From Agapanthus africanus (lineage: Eukaryota > Streptophyta > Magnoliopsida > Asparagales > Amaryllidaceae), in assembly GCA_030015575.1 (NCBI GenBank), contig CM057337.1:298740044-298804043 (forward strand): a stretch of 64,000 nucleotides of DNA. Reading direction: 5' to 3'. Under the pieces are notes generated by a model. The model had not been told where the DNA came from. It saw only the letters and a program-made list of their open reading frames with translations, and made no database searches. Both the position numbers and the translations under genes were made by a program. Below, piece by piece: positions 9,836 through 20,732 of this stretch. Positions within the stretch are counted from its first letter, which is position 1. Every line of letters starts with the position of its first letter.

Positions 9836-12800
9836 TGTAACGTTTCAGAAATCGTTTTGCGGATTTTTCCGTTTTAGGGCAAAATTTTCGGTATTTTCCG
9901 TTTTAACCCGATTTCGATCAAACTTCCGTAAAATCTTTTCGGCACCTATTTTAGCTAAAATAAAGCTTTTGTGCGAACTTTGGGGGTATTTGGGAGGTTT
10001 TGGTTCAGATAGAATTTTTCCCAAATAAAATATTATTTTAGCCGGTAAAATATGCGCGTAAATCAGGAATATTTTTCTAAATGAAAATTCTTGGAAATCA
10101 TCACTACAATTATTTTTTAGAACGTTCTTTTTAAATATCTAGATATTTTTAGTGCAAAAGGTTTTGAATTAAAAAAGAAAAGAAAATGAAAGAAAATGTG
10201 TCAATTTTGCATTTAATGAAGCAATTAATGCATTAAACTAGAACTTTCTTCTTCCTTTTTGCACAACCCCCCCACCCACATGGCCGGCCCCTCTCCCCCC
10301 CTTGCTGCCCTTGTTTTTCCTCACTCATTTTTCATCATTTCTCGCACAAATAAATCATGAAAAATCCATATAAATTCATAGAAATTCAAATAAAATCCAA
10401 AAGCTTCATTCTTCTTCACAAAAGTTGCTTGGATCTTGATTCTAGTGAGGATTTTGGAGGCTAAAGTTTGGTTTTATTCTTGATTCAAGTGGTGTTCTTG
10501 AAGGTATAAAATCCTAACCCTAATCCTTAATTGTTAAGTTTAAATCTTTATGCTAGCTTAATTAGATGTTAATTTAAGCTTTTAATTTCATGTTTAAATT
10601 CTAGAAATGGTTTTAGAATATTCAAGTTAAGGTTAAAGCTTTATTTAAATGTTTAATGTTTAATTGAAGTGTTAATTTGTGATTTGGAAAAGCTTAACCT
10701 AGTAGAAAATGCTAATTTTTTATAATTACTACTTTGTCAAATTAAGGGTTTTTGCTTACTAGGTTTTTGCTAAAACTTAATTAAGCAAGTTTAAAAATAT
10801 AAAAATGGTTTAACCTTGCTATTTGAAGATGTTTGTAAATTGTAGTTTTGGTAAAACTTGTAGCTTTGTGCTAAAAAGATAAGTACTGCTTACTAGATTT
10901 CGGTAACTTTTAGGCGTGGTTTTTTTTGATGTTGCGACGTTATTTATATTGAGTCCACGTTTATTTTTGTGTTCTGAATGCGCGATCGGGACGATCGGAA
11001 TCTAGACTAGGTGTTTCGTAGTTTGGCGACCCTAGTTAGGGTTTTTGGCCGATGTCGTGCGCGTTAGGTGCGCTAAGTGCGCAGTGTAATTTTCCGGCCG
11101 TTTTGATTTCGTTTCGTTGTCTTTTCGTCAATATAGGATATTTAGCTTATGTGATGTGTTTGTGAAATTTTAGGTTCGCAAGCGGGGACTTCGGACGCTA
11201 CGACAAGGGAATACAGGTGGTAGGCTTCACTTAGCCAGGAGCGTTGGTGAGTAGATTTAACATCTACAGGGGAATCGCCCGCATGGCGTTATGCGTCTGG
11301 GCTAGAGATGTTATTTCTGTCGCATATTCTATGTCATATTTAGAATTGCGCATTTACCCTATTACTTAGATATTGTTGTGCTTGGACTAGTATCCTTATG
11401 ACACTGCACATATTATTGACGATTCATGTTGCACGAGCACTGATTGTATGCTACACACACCGTCAATAATTGCCATGTCATGCACAACCCACTTATAGAT
11501 ATGATATTGCTTGGTTAGGGATATTGAGATTTTGATTCATATTTCTTTACGCATTGACTTATAGCATACCTGTATACCTACATGCTTACACATATGCTCT
11601 GACATAGTTACATGCTAGTTACCTGTATACCTATAGAGTATTGTACCATTAGTGATAGGTACATGCACACTTTATGACATAGCTACAGGTATACTTTGCA
11701 CACCTATTTCACTTATACCCAGGGGGGTATACTACATCATTACTTATAGGTAGATACATATATCTTGCTATATCTTTATGTTTTCACATACATCTGGTTA
11801 TAGCTACATGTTTACCTTTACCTGATGTTATTTTAGAATTGGAGAAAATTAGGAACCGCATGATATTTATATTAACTTGCTACAGTTAATTAGCGGCTTT
11901 TCCTTTATATGCATACATTTCCGTTTATGTTGCATATATTATATTCATGGATTTTGGCATTGTGATATGGATTTTTCATGATGTTTTCTGGATTTGGGGA
12001 CCATGGGAGTTCATGAAATTTTGTATTATTTGAAAAACCCGGTTTCCCTTGATTTGATATTTCAGCAGCCACCATGAAATTTATCGGTTCTGATATATAT
12101 ATACCCTACACGAGGAAAGGAGGGGTCCGTGTGCGGGTACATAGTAGGGCCCGGAGGTACCTCTGGGCAAGAGTCGTGGAGTAGACGATGAGTTAGTGGG
12201 GGAACTATACCATCCGGTGACATTACCAATGACTCGGTGGTTATCATGGGGATACCGACGGGAGTCATGTACATATACATACGTCGAGAGGCGAGGGTCA
12301 GAGCTAGGCACTCGAGCTTTCGGGATAGCGTATGATACGTACCTATCAGGGTGCCAGTCGTGGTGACAGCACCTGATAGACCTGCATTTCTGTATCGATG
12401 CTTGAAACATTGGTTTCATGATATTTCTTTTTACTCCTTTGTATATATAACAAGGGTTTAGGCTGCTGTTATATATGCTCTTACACCAATATTAGTGGAA
12501 TGGGACGCTAATATATGTGTATTGGCATTAAATTATATACATCATCATATTTATTCATGCAAATATATTTAGGATGTTACATTTTTACTTGATAATTTGA
12601 TTTGGGTTATAGGTGATTCATTTGATATTGGATACAGGATATTTATGAGATTGTTGATTTGTACATTCAGGATATATGAGATTTATTCGATATTGTACAT
12701 TCAGGATTTGTGAGACTTATATGATATGAGAGCCAATTTGGGGGCTGATTTGAGGAATTGGGATTTGGATTTGTCCTGATGGATTGTGATCCTACCACGA

Positions 12801-13709
12801 TGTCAGGATTCTATGGAAATGACATATTTCATTCCATACTCCACATTTATTGTTTATGCACTGCTTCATGTATTAGTAGTATCTGTTAGAGTGCCTTTCA
12901 TGACTGTTGCATTTACATTCCTTTATTTATAAGCATTGCTTCATGTATAATTGTACCTGCTAGTGTACCTTTCATGATTATTGCATTCATATGACTTTTT
13001 ATTGCTATTAATTGCACATGTTAGATTCACGCTGTACGTGCATACTTGCGATTACCTGCATATGTTATTTACTATTCACGAGTTGGCAACTCACCCCCGT
13101 TGTGCCACAGGGTTTTGCAGGTTGCTTTCCCAGAGTAGTCGAGGCAGGCTATTCATCTATCTTTTCATCTTTTGCTCCGGATACCGCATCAACTCACAGT
13201 GTGCAGTTTGCTTAGGTGGGTTTTGCGGTTATTCGTTTGTTGTATTGTATATTCGTTGTATCCTTGTACTCTCCATCTACTATATTTTCTTGTTGACTTA
13301 GAGACTTGTGAGGATGATACTTGTATATTTTGGGGACTTGGATGTCTTTTATGCTGTTTTACTTATATCGTCTTTTATTTCTTCGCTACGGCATCGTATA
13401 TCTGTTGTGGTGTTTGTTTTCCGCCTTTTGGCGTGGATTTGCTCCTGTTGGGGATGCTTTACTTTATATTTATGTTGTACCCATTTTTGTGGTTGGTTTT
13501 TACAAAGGAGGTGCTGCCGAAATTTTCAAGAACGTAAATTGGACTTAAAGAATTTATACTTGAGATTTTCAAAAGATTAAACAATGTTTCTTATCTTCTC
13601 GTGTAATTTAATGGTTTAGATTTCTGGGTTTTGGCTTTCTTTTACTCCGTTACGCCTGTAGACGTTGCGTAGTATTAGGGCCGTCACATGCCAATTTCGG
13701 GTCGTGACA
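9836..13709 (+). repeat. 3' LTR of D1
   Basis: 3874 bp, TGTAACGTTTC to GGGTCGTGACA, colinear with the 5' LTR, followed by the GGTTT duplication. Differences from the 5' copy are mostly single substitutions with a few short indels. Confidence 0.95.
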
Positions 13710-14567
13710 GGTTTCTCCACATAGGAGTTGGACATTATATCAGGCATTCCGGTTACTAGATTTATGTTTTTAAATCTAGATTTGAGTAGTTTCCCAATCT
13801 GGGTACTTAGACAACATTCTAAAGGTATTTTTGAATGGACGACTCCTGGCACGGTAGTATACCTTCAGGTGATGGAGTCACCCTCTCTAAAGGTGTCGTA
13901 CAGACTAAAGGGGAGAGGGATGTGCATGATTGGCAGATCACATGCTTAGGTAATTGAGTCAATCATGAGATGTCAAGTACTACACCAGATGTTGTTTTTG
14001 CAGTAGATGCAATAAGTTGATATTGATCCAATCCTGGAGAAACATTCGGAAGCAGTCTTAAAACATAAGTGGATGCTCTAGGGATTTGATAAAGGCAGCC
14101 TCCTTTAGGAGACGGTTATCATTCCAGGTTTCCAAGGTGACCTCGATGACAGAGTGACTGTCAGAGTTATAGTTTTCCCCCTGACGATGGGCAGTATTTT
14201 GGACAGGTGGTCCAGGCGGATACTGAGGGAGGCATGGCGCAGGATACTGATTAAGTTCAGTTGACGATACAGTCTAAGAAGTTTGGATTTGGAGTTCATT
14301 TATAAACTAGGTCCCATCAGATATCCAGACACATTCTAAGACAAGTATTGCTCATTTCGGGAGATGGCTTTTTCCATGAACTTGAGATAAGGAGAGACAT
14401 AGAAAGAAACATTTGAGCGGATCCACTCAATGAGGCTATTCCTCGAACGCATTAGTTTCGCAAACAGTTTTTGTGAGACTAATTAGTAGAGGAGTTGGGT
14501 GTTCGGTATCACACAGGCTGTGAGTATGCGACATCGCAATAATTAGCTTTGAGTGCAAGTAGGAGAT
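13710..14567 (+). pseudogene. B1 pol remnant: RT end and RNase H
   Basis: Continues the copia RT of 2148-2241 after D1. Near-colinear with B2 58760-59617, base for base in long runs. Recognisable pieces are the RT thumb (counterpart of SRYIDTILxRFSMEDS, reading close to STFxGIFEWTTPG in shifted frames) and, about 14115-14230, a degraded RNase H. B1 and B2 share many of the same lesions, so the pol had decayed before the two copies separated. The end near 14400-14470 corresponds to the ADPFTKALPQTQ tail of intact copia pol. Confidence 0.8.
14551..14567 (+). other. Polypurine tract of B1
   Basis: GAGTGCAAGTAGGAGAT directly precedes the LTR; copia elements G and E have GTGCAAGTGGGAGAT at the same place. 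Confidence 0.85.
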
Positions 14568-16582
14568 TCTTGGGGATAGTGCCCTCAGAGTCAATTATTG
14601 GATCACACACCCGTGATTGCAATGATTGAGGGAGGACCTATACCGTTAGAACAGTCTTACTCAAGATGATAGTATGCTATCTGGTTTATCTTTATCATCA
14701 TGTACTCTTTCAGGTGACCTTACAGGTCACTATTGCACGTTGATAGAGCCCTTAGGATTCTTGCTTGACGGCCAGCAGTATGATGGCGATTATATACGTG
14801 GGTGCTGGGGTCTATAAGCACATCCTTAAAAGGTCCCTAGTCATGAGAGTTTTCGAGACAGGGCATCGATACACCAGAGTAGACTAGTGTATACAGTCGA
14901 GACCCCGACGAGGGGCGGTGGCCGGTCTCACAAGCCACTGGTGTCAGTTGGTTCACCTAAGATGTATACAGGTGCTCATTGGATTATGAGTACACCGGAC
15001 AGGACTCGCTGGGAACCTGCTAGTTGGTCTTATACCTGACGTCAGATGGCAGTTCCCTGGTGACATGTGTACAGGTTAGTTCATCGACCTGAGATCTTCA
15101 TTTGTCTCGTGTGAATTCCCACTGTACTTTGATTACTACCCTACAACGGCTCAAAGGAGTCGTGCAAACAGGTTTTAGTTGGGTACAGTCCCGACCCACA
15201 TGGAGGCAGTGAGCGGATCTGCAGGGGTTCGTCTCTCCCGGTATTGGGGGTGAGGTCGCGCTGTGTCTAGGAGAGCCATTACACGAAGTCCTTGGCCAAG
15301 GCAGGAGATTTACTGGTAGGTATTCCAGTAGTATCTCAGGGTGTTCTGGGCTACACTCCGACACGACTTGTACCGCTTTTGGGGGTCTGACTTTTACCAA
15401 CCCCCTAAGCCCGCCATGCGATGCTCATAGAAGAACGGACCGGACTGTACGTATATTGTCACTGACAGGCTCAGTAGAGTGTCAGGATGAGTTCGCTCAT
15501 CGACCTCCCTTTTGGTCAATACTTGGTAGCCCGTTACGTACGGCTAATACCTCTGATGTGCCAGTGGTTAAATCCACAGCCAAAGTATTGACGAGTCTTT
15601 AGAGTCCCCCACAGACAGTTTCTCAAGTTTTGGGCGAAACGTTGTAGAGGCCATATGATATATGGCAGGGTTCGATCATATACGTGCGGTATTGCACGGA
15701 TCATGATCGGACGGATCATAATAGTGGGCTTTGGTTTAAGCCGGATCCTAGTATTAGATTTTTGGGATTACTTTAGTCTCTTCGCATTCGCATTCAGTCG
15801 GAATGCGGATGCAGGTATGTATATACAGGTGAGGGGTATCCTTGTGATCCGTCACGAGTTTACTTTAGATGTTGCCGGATCTTTTTGTTGGACCGAACAT
15901 TTGGATTAATGGAAATTGTGAGCTAGAATTCATCATGCATTGCATTAAATGTGACATGGACATATAGATGACTCATGGTCTTATTTCTTGTGCACATGTC
16001 ATATTTTTTGATTGATTTGTGTGTTGAAATGAGATGGAGAGAGAGGGGGGCTGTCATGGTTGGAGTTTTGGTCTTCTAATTTTTGATATACACTCACTCT
16101 CTCACTCTCATTAGCAACATAACAACAAAAGAAAAGAAAAGAAAAAGAAAATCTCTTGTTCTTCTTCTTTTTTCTCTAGCTCATTGCTTCCATCAATGGC
16201 AACATTTTAACCTCCATCCAAAGCCAAGGATGCAAGAGACAAAGTGATCACAACATTCTCTACAACACCTTAGACGCGTCGGCTAGCACACTTCGCGCCC
16301 GAGTTGCTTCGGACGAAGCGGGAGCCCGTAAAAAGACTTCTCGATGTGGTGCCCTTTCCGACGAGGAGATGGACACCGGAGATTCCGCGAGGAGACCGGG
16401 ATGGTGGCCGAAGACCGAAGGACACGGATCGCTCGATATAGCATTCTATCCCTTCTCTAGTTAGCTAGCATTAGGTTAATGGCCCGATCCGGTTTTTTAG
16501 TACGCGGTAGCGCCGTTTTTAAAAGTATCGTTTCCGCATTTTGGCCTCGGGATGACGGCCAGGGCGCTGCCGTGCACTTACA
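14568..16582 (+). repeat. 3' LTR of B1
   Basis: Begins TCTTGGGGATAG (the TG end has become TC) and ends GTGCACTTACA, the same end as the B2 LTR. 2015 bp against 2264 bp in B2. It carries one copy of the hairpin unit at about 15650-15725 that is doubled in B2, and the LTR stem-loop at 15305-15337. It is directly followed by F LTR sequence (GTTATGCTGCATATCG), so B1 sits inside F's left LTR. A CT/AG-rich stretch near 16085-16170 is simple sequence. Confidence 0.9.
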
Positions 16583-16618
16583 GTTATGCTGCATATCGAG
16601 TCTGAGAATGGTATCGTC

Positions 16619-18166
16619 TGTTAGTGTATATTACCTAGAGGCCATTACTGTATCATACTAGTTTGTATATTACTTGATGGAAGCTTGGGATATTTACAGT
16701 TGTATAGACAATCTTGCTCGAAATGGTAGTATGCTACTTGGTTTGTTTCTACTTTAATGTGTACATGTGTTTCTTTTAGCATATTGCCTATACACATTAG
16801 TGGAGCCCTTAGGATCTTTGCTTGATTACCAGCGTTGTGATGGCAGTCACACTAGTGGGGGCTGGGTAATCTACAAGCACATCCTTATACAAGTCCCTAG
16901 TCATAGGACTATCGAGACAGGGCATCGATACTCCAGAGTAGACTAGCGTATGCGCTTCTCATCCCAGCAGGGGAGACGGTCTGTCCCACAGCCGTCAGTA
17001 CGTCGTACTTGAGATATTATGCGGGTGCTCATTAGGTTATGTGTACACTGTACAGGACTCGTCGGGAACTATTGGTTGGTACTATACCTATCGTCAGTTA
17101 TCAGTTCCCAGGTGACATGAGTACAGCTTAGTCCGCTGACTTGACACCGTCACTTCGCCTCGAGTGTGTTCCCACTGTACTTTGATTACTACCCTACCAC
17201 GGCTCAAAGGAGTCGTGCAAACAGGTAGTAGTTGGGTGCAGTCCCGAAGCACATGGAGGCAGTGACGGTTAGACAGGATTCGTCTCTCCCGGTATTGGGG
17301 GTTGATATCGCTCTGTGTCTAGGAGAGCCATTACACAAAATCCCTGACCAGGGAAAGCGAGATAAACTGATAGGTTTTCCAGTGTTATCTCAGGGTGTTC
17401 TGGGCTACACTCCGACACGACTTGTACCGCTATTAGGGGACTGACGTTTTTCGCCCCCAAGGCCCGCCATGCGATGTTCTCAGACGAACAGTCCGGACTG
17501 TACGGAGATTGTCACAGTCAGGCTCAGTAAGAGTTCGGATGGGTTCACCTCATCAGTCTTCTTATCGGCATCTACCTGGGGACCATTACGTACAGCTAGT
17601 ACCGCTTGCGGCCTGTGGTTAAACCCACTGCCAGCGTAGTGTCGAGTCTTTAGAGTCCCACACAGAGAGCTATTCACATTTGGGCAAAACAGAGTAGAGG
17701 TCGCATGGTTTTGCGACAGGGTTCGTTCATATCCGCGCACTTGTGCACGTTTGGTGTCCGGGCAGTTATTACTAGCGGGCTTTGGTTTAAGCCAGATCCC
17801 AGTATGTGTTTTGGGATTGGTTTTATCTCGATTGTATTCGTGTTCCTCGGAACACGGATGCGGGTGTGTATGCACGGTTCACAGAGACAGAGGCAGAGGA
17901 TTCTCATTAGGGTTGTTGACTGTTGACCTTTCTAAACCCTAATGAGAATAAGAAATATGATTAATAATAATATTAATTAAGTATTATTGTTCCATGGTTG
18001 GGTTGAAAGTTTGACTTTGTTGACTTGTTGACTTTGTTGACCGGTTGACTATTTTGGACTTGTTGACCATCATCATTTCATGGCTCTGACTTTTGCTTGC
18101 TTGTTGTTTACAAAATGCATTAAATGCATGAAATGATAATGCCATTGACATGAACCATCGTATGCA
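16619..18166 (+). repeat. 5' LTR of G, 3' end deleted
   Basis: Colinear with 20733-22258 of the 3' LTR, then switches near 18166 to pol sequence (TATGCAACTTTTCAATC). About 540 bp of LTR end are missing. It keeps the palindrome region (CCCTGACCAGGG, one mismatch) and the stem-loop at 17359-17391. Confidence 0.9.
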
Positions 18167-18946
18167 ACTTTTCAATCCTGTCTCAAAGGAAAGATTACAA
18201 AGACTCCATTTACTGGACATGGAGTAAGAGCGAGCGAGCTCTTGGGACTCGTACACAGCGATGTGTGCGGTCCAATGTCTACACATGCGTGAAGCGGTTA
18301 TTCTTACTTCATTACTTTTACCGATGATTTTTCAAGGTACGGATATGTCTTCTTAATGAAACATAAATCTGAAGCCTTTGGAAAATTCCAGGAATACAAG
18401 AATGAAGTAGAAAAACAAACAGGCAAAAGTATCAAGACACTGAGATCTGATCGAGGTGGTGAATACTTGTGTGCCGAGTTCCTGGATTACCTAAAAGAGA
18501 ATGGAATTCTCTCTCAGCTTACTCCTCCATACACTCCGCAACATAACGGTGTATCGGAGAGACGGAACCGAACCCTATTAGATATGGTACGTTCCATGAT
18601 GAGTAACACTGAGTTGCCACGATCATTCTGGGGACATGCACTAGAATCAGCTGCATACCTTTTCAACCGAGTTCCAACAAAGACAGTGCCTACTACACTA
18701 TATCAGATGTGGAGTGGGAAGAAACCCTATCTTAAGCACATTAAGACATGGGGATGTCCAGCTTTTGTCAAAAAGCAGCATACGGACAAACTCGAGGCAC
18801 GCTCAGTACAGTGCAAGTTTGTGCAAGTTTGTGGGATAACTAAAGAACTCCTAGGGAGATTTTCTTCTATTGCGAAGAGGAACAAAAGGTTTTTGTTTCT
18901 CGTCATGCCTGCTTCTTGGAAACTGAATTTTTGGAAAATCAGATAA
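18167..18946 (+). pseudogene. G integrase (copia), truncated at N-terminus and frameshifted
   Basis: Starts within the GAG-pre-integrase zinc motif (CNLS...LSQRKDYKD, shifted) and continues with the DDE core: FTDDFSRYGYVFLMKHKSEA, LRSDRGGEYLCAEFLDYL, TPPYTPQHNGVSERRNRTLL, LPRSFWGHALESAAYLFNRV and TLYQMWSGKKPYLKHIKTWG. The Asp of SDRGGEY and the Glu of GVSERRN are present. A 10-base duplication (TGCAAGTTTG) near 18825 shifts the frame. Integrase would insert the cDNA in the nucleus. A TGA near 18985 breaks the linker to RT (intact relatives read PEPQAITE). Confidence 0.9.
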
Positions 18947-19146
18947 GTGGGAGAGCAATAGAACTGGAAGAAATTCCAGAACCATGAGCTATTACTGAAA
19001 GCTTAGTAGAACCAGAGGGTTCGAAAGAACAGGACATTCCTGCGCCGCTCCGCAGAAGTAGTATGCAGTCTCATCCGCCCGAGAGATACTAGGGTTTTCT
19101 CATAGACGGGGATAGAGAGGATTGCATCATTGATAATGATGAGCCG

Positions 19147-20232
19147 ACTAGCTTCCAGCAGGCCATTCAGAGCGTTGACTCGGTAAAATGGCTGGATGCA
19201 ATGTGGAACGAAATGGAGTCCATGTACACCAACAAAGTATGGACTTTGGACGTTGCTCCAGAAGGGGTAAAACCCGTAGGATGCAAATGGATCTTCAAGA
19301 GGAAGATTGGTGTAGATGGACAGGTTGAGACCTATAAGGCTAGACTTGTTGCAAAGGGTTTTTGTCAAAGACCTGGTTTGGACTATGACGAAACCTTTTC
19401 TCTAGTGGCTATGCTCAAATCCATTCGGATCCTTCTTGCCATTGCTGCCTTCCACGATTATGAGATTTGGCAGATGGTCGTAAAGACCGCTTTTCTATAT
19501 GGAAATTTAGAGGAGTGTGTTTATATGGACCAGCCAGAGGGTTTCATTCAGAGTGGGAGCAGCGGAAAGGTGTGCAAGTTGCTTAAGTCCATTTATAGAC
19601 TAAAGCAGGTATCGCGGAGTTGGAACATCTGTTTTGATGAGACGGTCAAAGATTTTGGCTTTCTCAAAAATCCAGATGAACCATGCATCTATAGTAAAAT
19701 TGCAGCACGAACTGTCGTATTCCTCGTTTTATACGTGGATGACATTCTCTTGATAGGAAATAACATTCCTATGCTACAATCTGTCAAAGGGTTCTTGTCA
19801 CACAAGTTCTCCATGAAAGACCTGGGTGATGCCTTTTACATTCTGAGGATCCGGATCCATCGTGATAGATCCAAGAGGATATTTGGACTTTCACAGTCCA
19901 GGTACATCGACACCATACTGAAAAGATTCAGTATGGAAGATTCCAAGCGCGGTAATCTACCTGCTTGTCACGAGATCACCCTCTCCAAAGAGATGTCTCC
20001 CAAGACTGATTTGGAAAGGGATCGCATGTCTATTATACCCTACGCTTCTGCGGTAGGCTCTATAATGTATGCGATGTTGTGTACCAGACCAGATGTAGCT
20101 TATGCCCTGAGTGTGGTAAGCCGGTATCAGTCAAACCCTAGGGAGAAGCACTGGATAGCGGTAAAGAACATTCTGAAGTACCTGAGAAGGACTAAGGACA
20201 TGTTTTTGGTTTACAGCGGAAAAGACCTCTAG
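19147..20232 (+). pseudogene. G reverse transcriptase (copia), near-complete but catalytically broken
   Basis: Long open frame from FQQAIQSVDSVKWLDAMWNE through [91 protein letters not shown] and YAMLCTRPDVAYALSVVSRY. The order matches copia RT. The motif that should read MDVKTAFLNG reads MVVKTAFLYG, so the first catalytic Asp is Val. A TAG at 20230-20232 (KDL*MEAFADS; element A has GKDLQIEAFADS) separates it from RNase H. Without these lesions this is the best template in the window for family placement, closest to Tork-like copia by general pattern. Confidence 0.92.
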
Positions 20233-20697
20233 ATGGAGGCCTTTGCTGACTCCAGCTTCCAGAGTGACAAGGATGACTCCAAGTCCATGTCGGGTTATGT
20301 CTTCACCCTCAATGGAGGGGCGGTGTGTTGGAAGAGTTCCAAACAGGAAACCGTTGCTGACTCGAAGATGGAAGCGGAGTATATCGCTGCATCTGATGCC
20401 GCAAAAGAAGCCGTATGGATGAGGAAGTTCTTGACTGAACTTCAGGTGGTTCCGTCCATTGTTGATCCAATACCTCTGTATTGTGACAACAACGGAGCTA
20501 TAGCTTTAGCGAAGGAACCCAGGTCCTATCAGAAGTCCAGACACATCTTAAGGCGGTATCACCTGATCAGGGAGATCGTGGATCGCCGGGATATCCAGGT
20601 TCGGTGGGTTGCTGCAGAAGATAACACTGCAGATCCATTCACGAAGGCATTACCCCAGACTCAGTTAGAGCGGTTGATCGAGATGATAGGTCTTTGA
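20233..20697 (+). pseudogene. G RNase H (copia C-terminal domain)
   Basis: Open frame MEAFADSSFQSDKDDSKSMS, YVFTLNGGAVCWKSSKQETV, MEAEYIAASDAAKEAVWMRK, PLYCDNNGAIALAKEPRSYQ, KSRHILRRYHLIREIVDRRD and ADPFTKALPQTQLERLIEMI. Conserved acidic residues are visible in FADSSF, EAEYIA and YCDNNGA. It follows the RT frame in phase after a single TAG. It ends in a stop 35 bp before the LTR, as in intact copia pol. Confidence 0.92.
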
Positions 20698-20714
20698 TAC
20701 GCCAGTACATGGCC

Positions 20715-20732
20715 TTAGTGCAAGTGGGAGAT
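20715..20732 (+). other. Polypurine tract of G
   Basis: TTAGTGCAAGTGGGAGAT immediately before the 3' LTR TGTTAGTG. Confidence 0.95.

Larger units (their letters stand above)
2242..13709 (+). mobile_element. D1: Ty3/gypsy element (Tekay/Del-like), non-autonomous
   Basis: Complete insertion with two LTRs of about 3.87 kb, PBS, PPT and perfect 5-bp TSDs (GGTTT at 2237-2241 and 13710-13714). Removing it rejoins the B1 RT. The 3.7-kb internal region keeps recognisable PR, RT, RNase H and integrase in gypsy order, plus a chromodomain-like tail, but is full of stops and frameshifts and lacks most of gag. Long LTRs, the met-tRNA PBS and the tail point to the Tekay/Del chromovirus group; that assignment is inference. 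The LTRs look about 97% alike by eye, far better preserved than the coding region, so the element was probably mobilised in trans. Confidence 0.95.

Noticed and set aside
17984-18286. 100-codon minus-strand frame at the G deletion joint
   Set aside because: It crosses the LTR-integrase junction on the opposite strand and has no domain.
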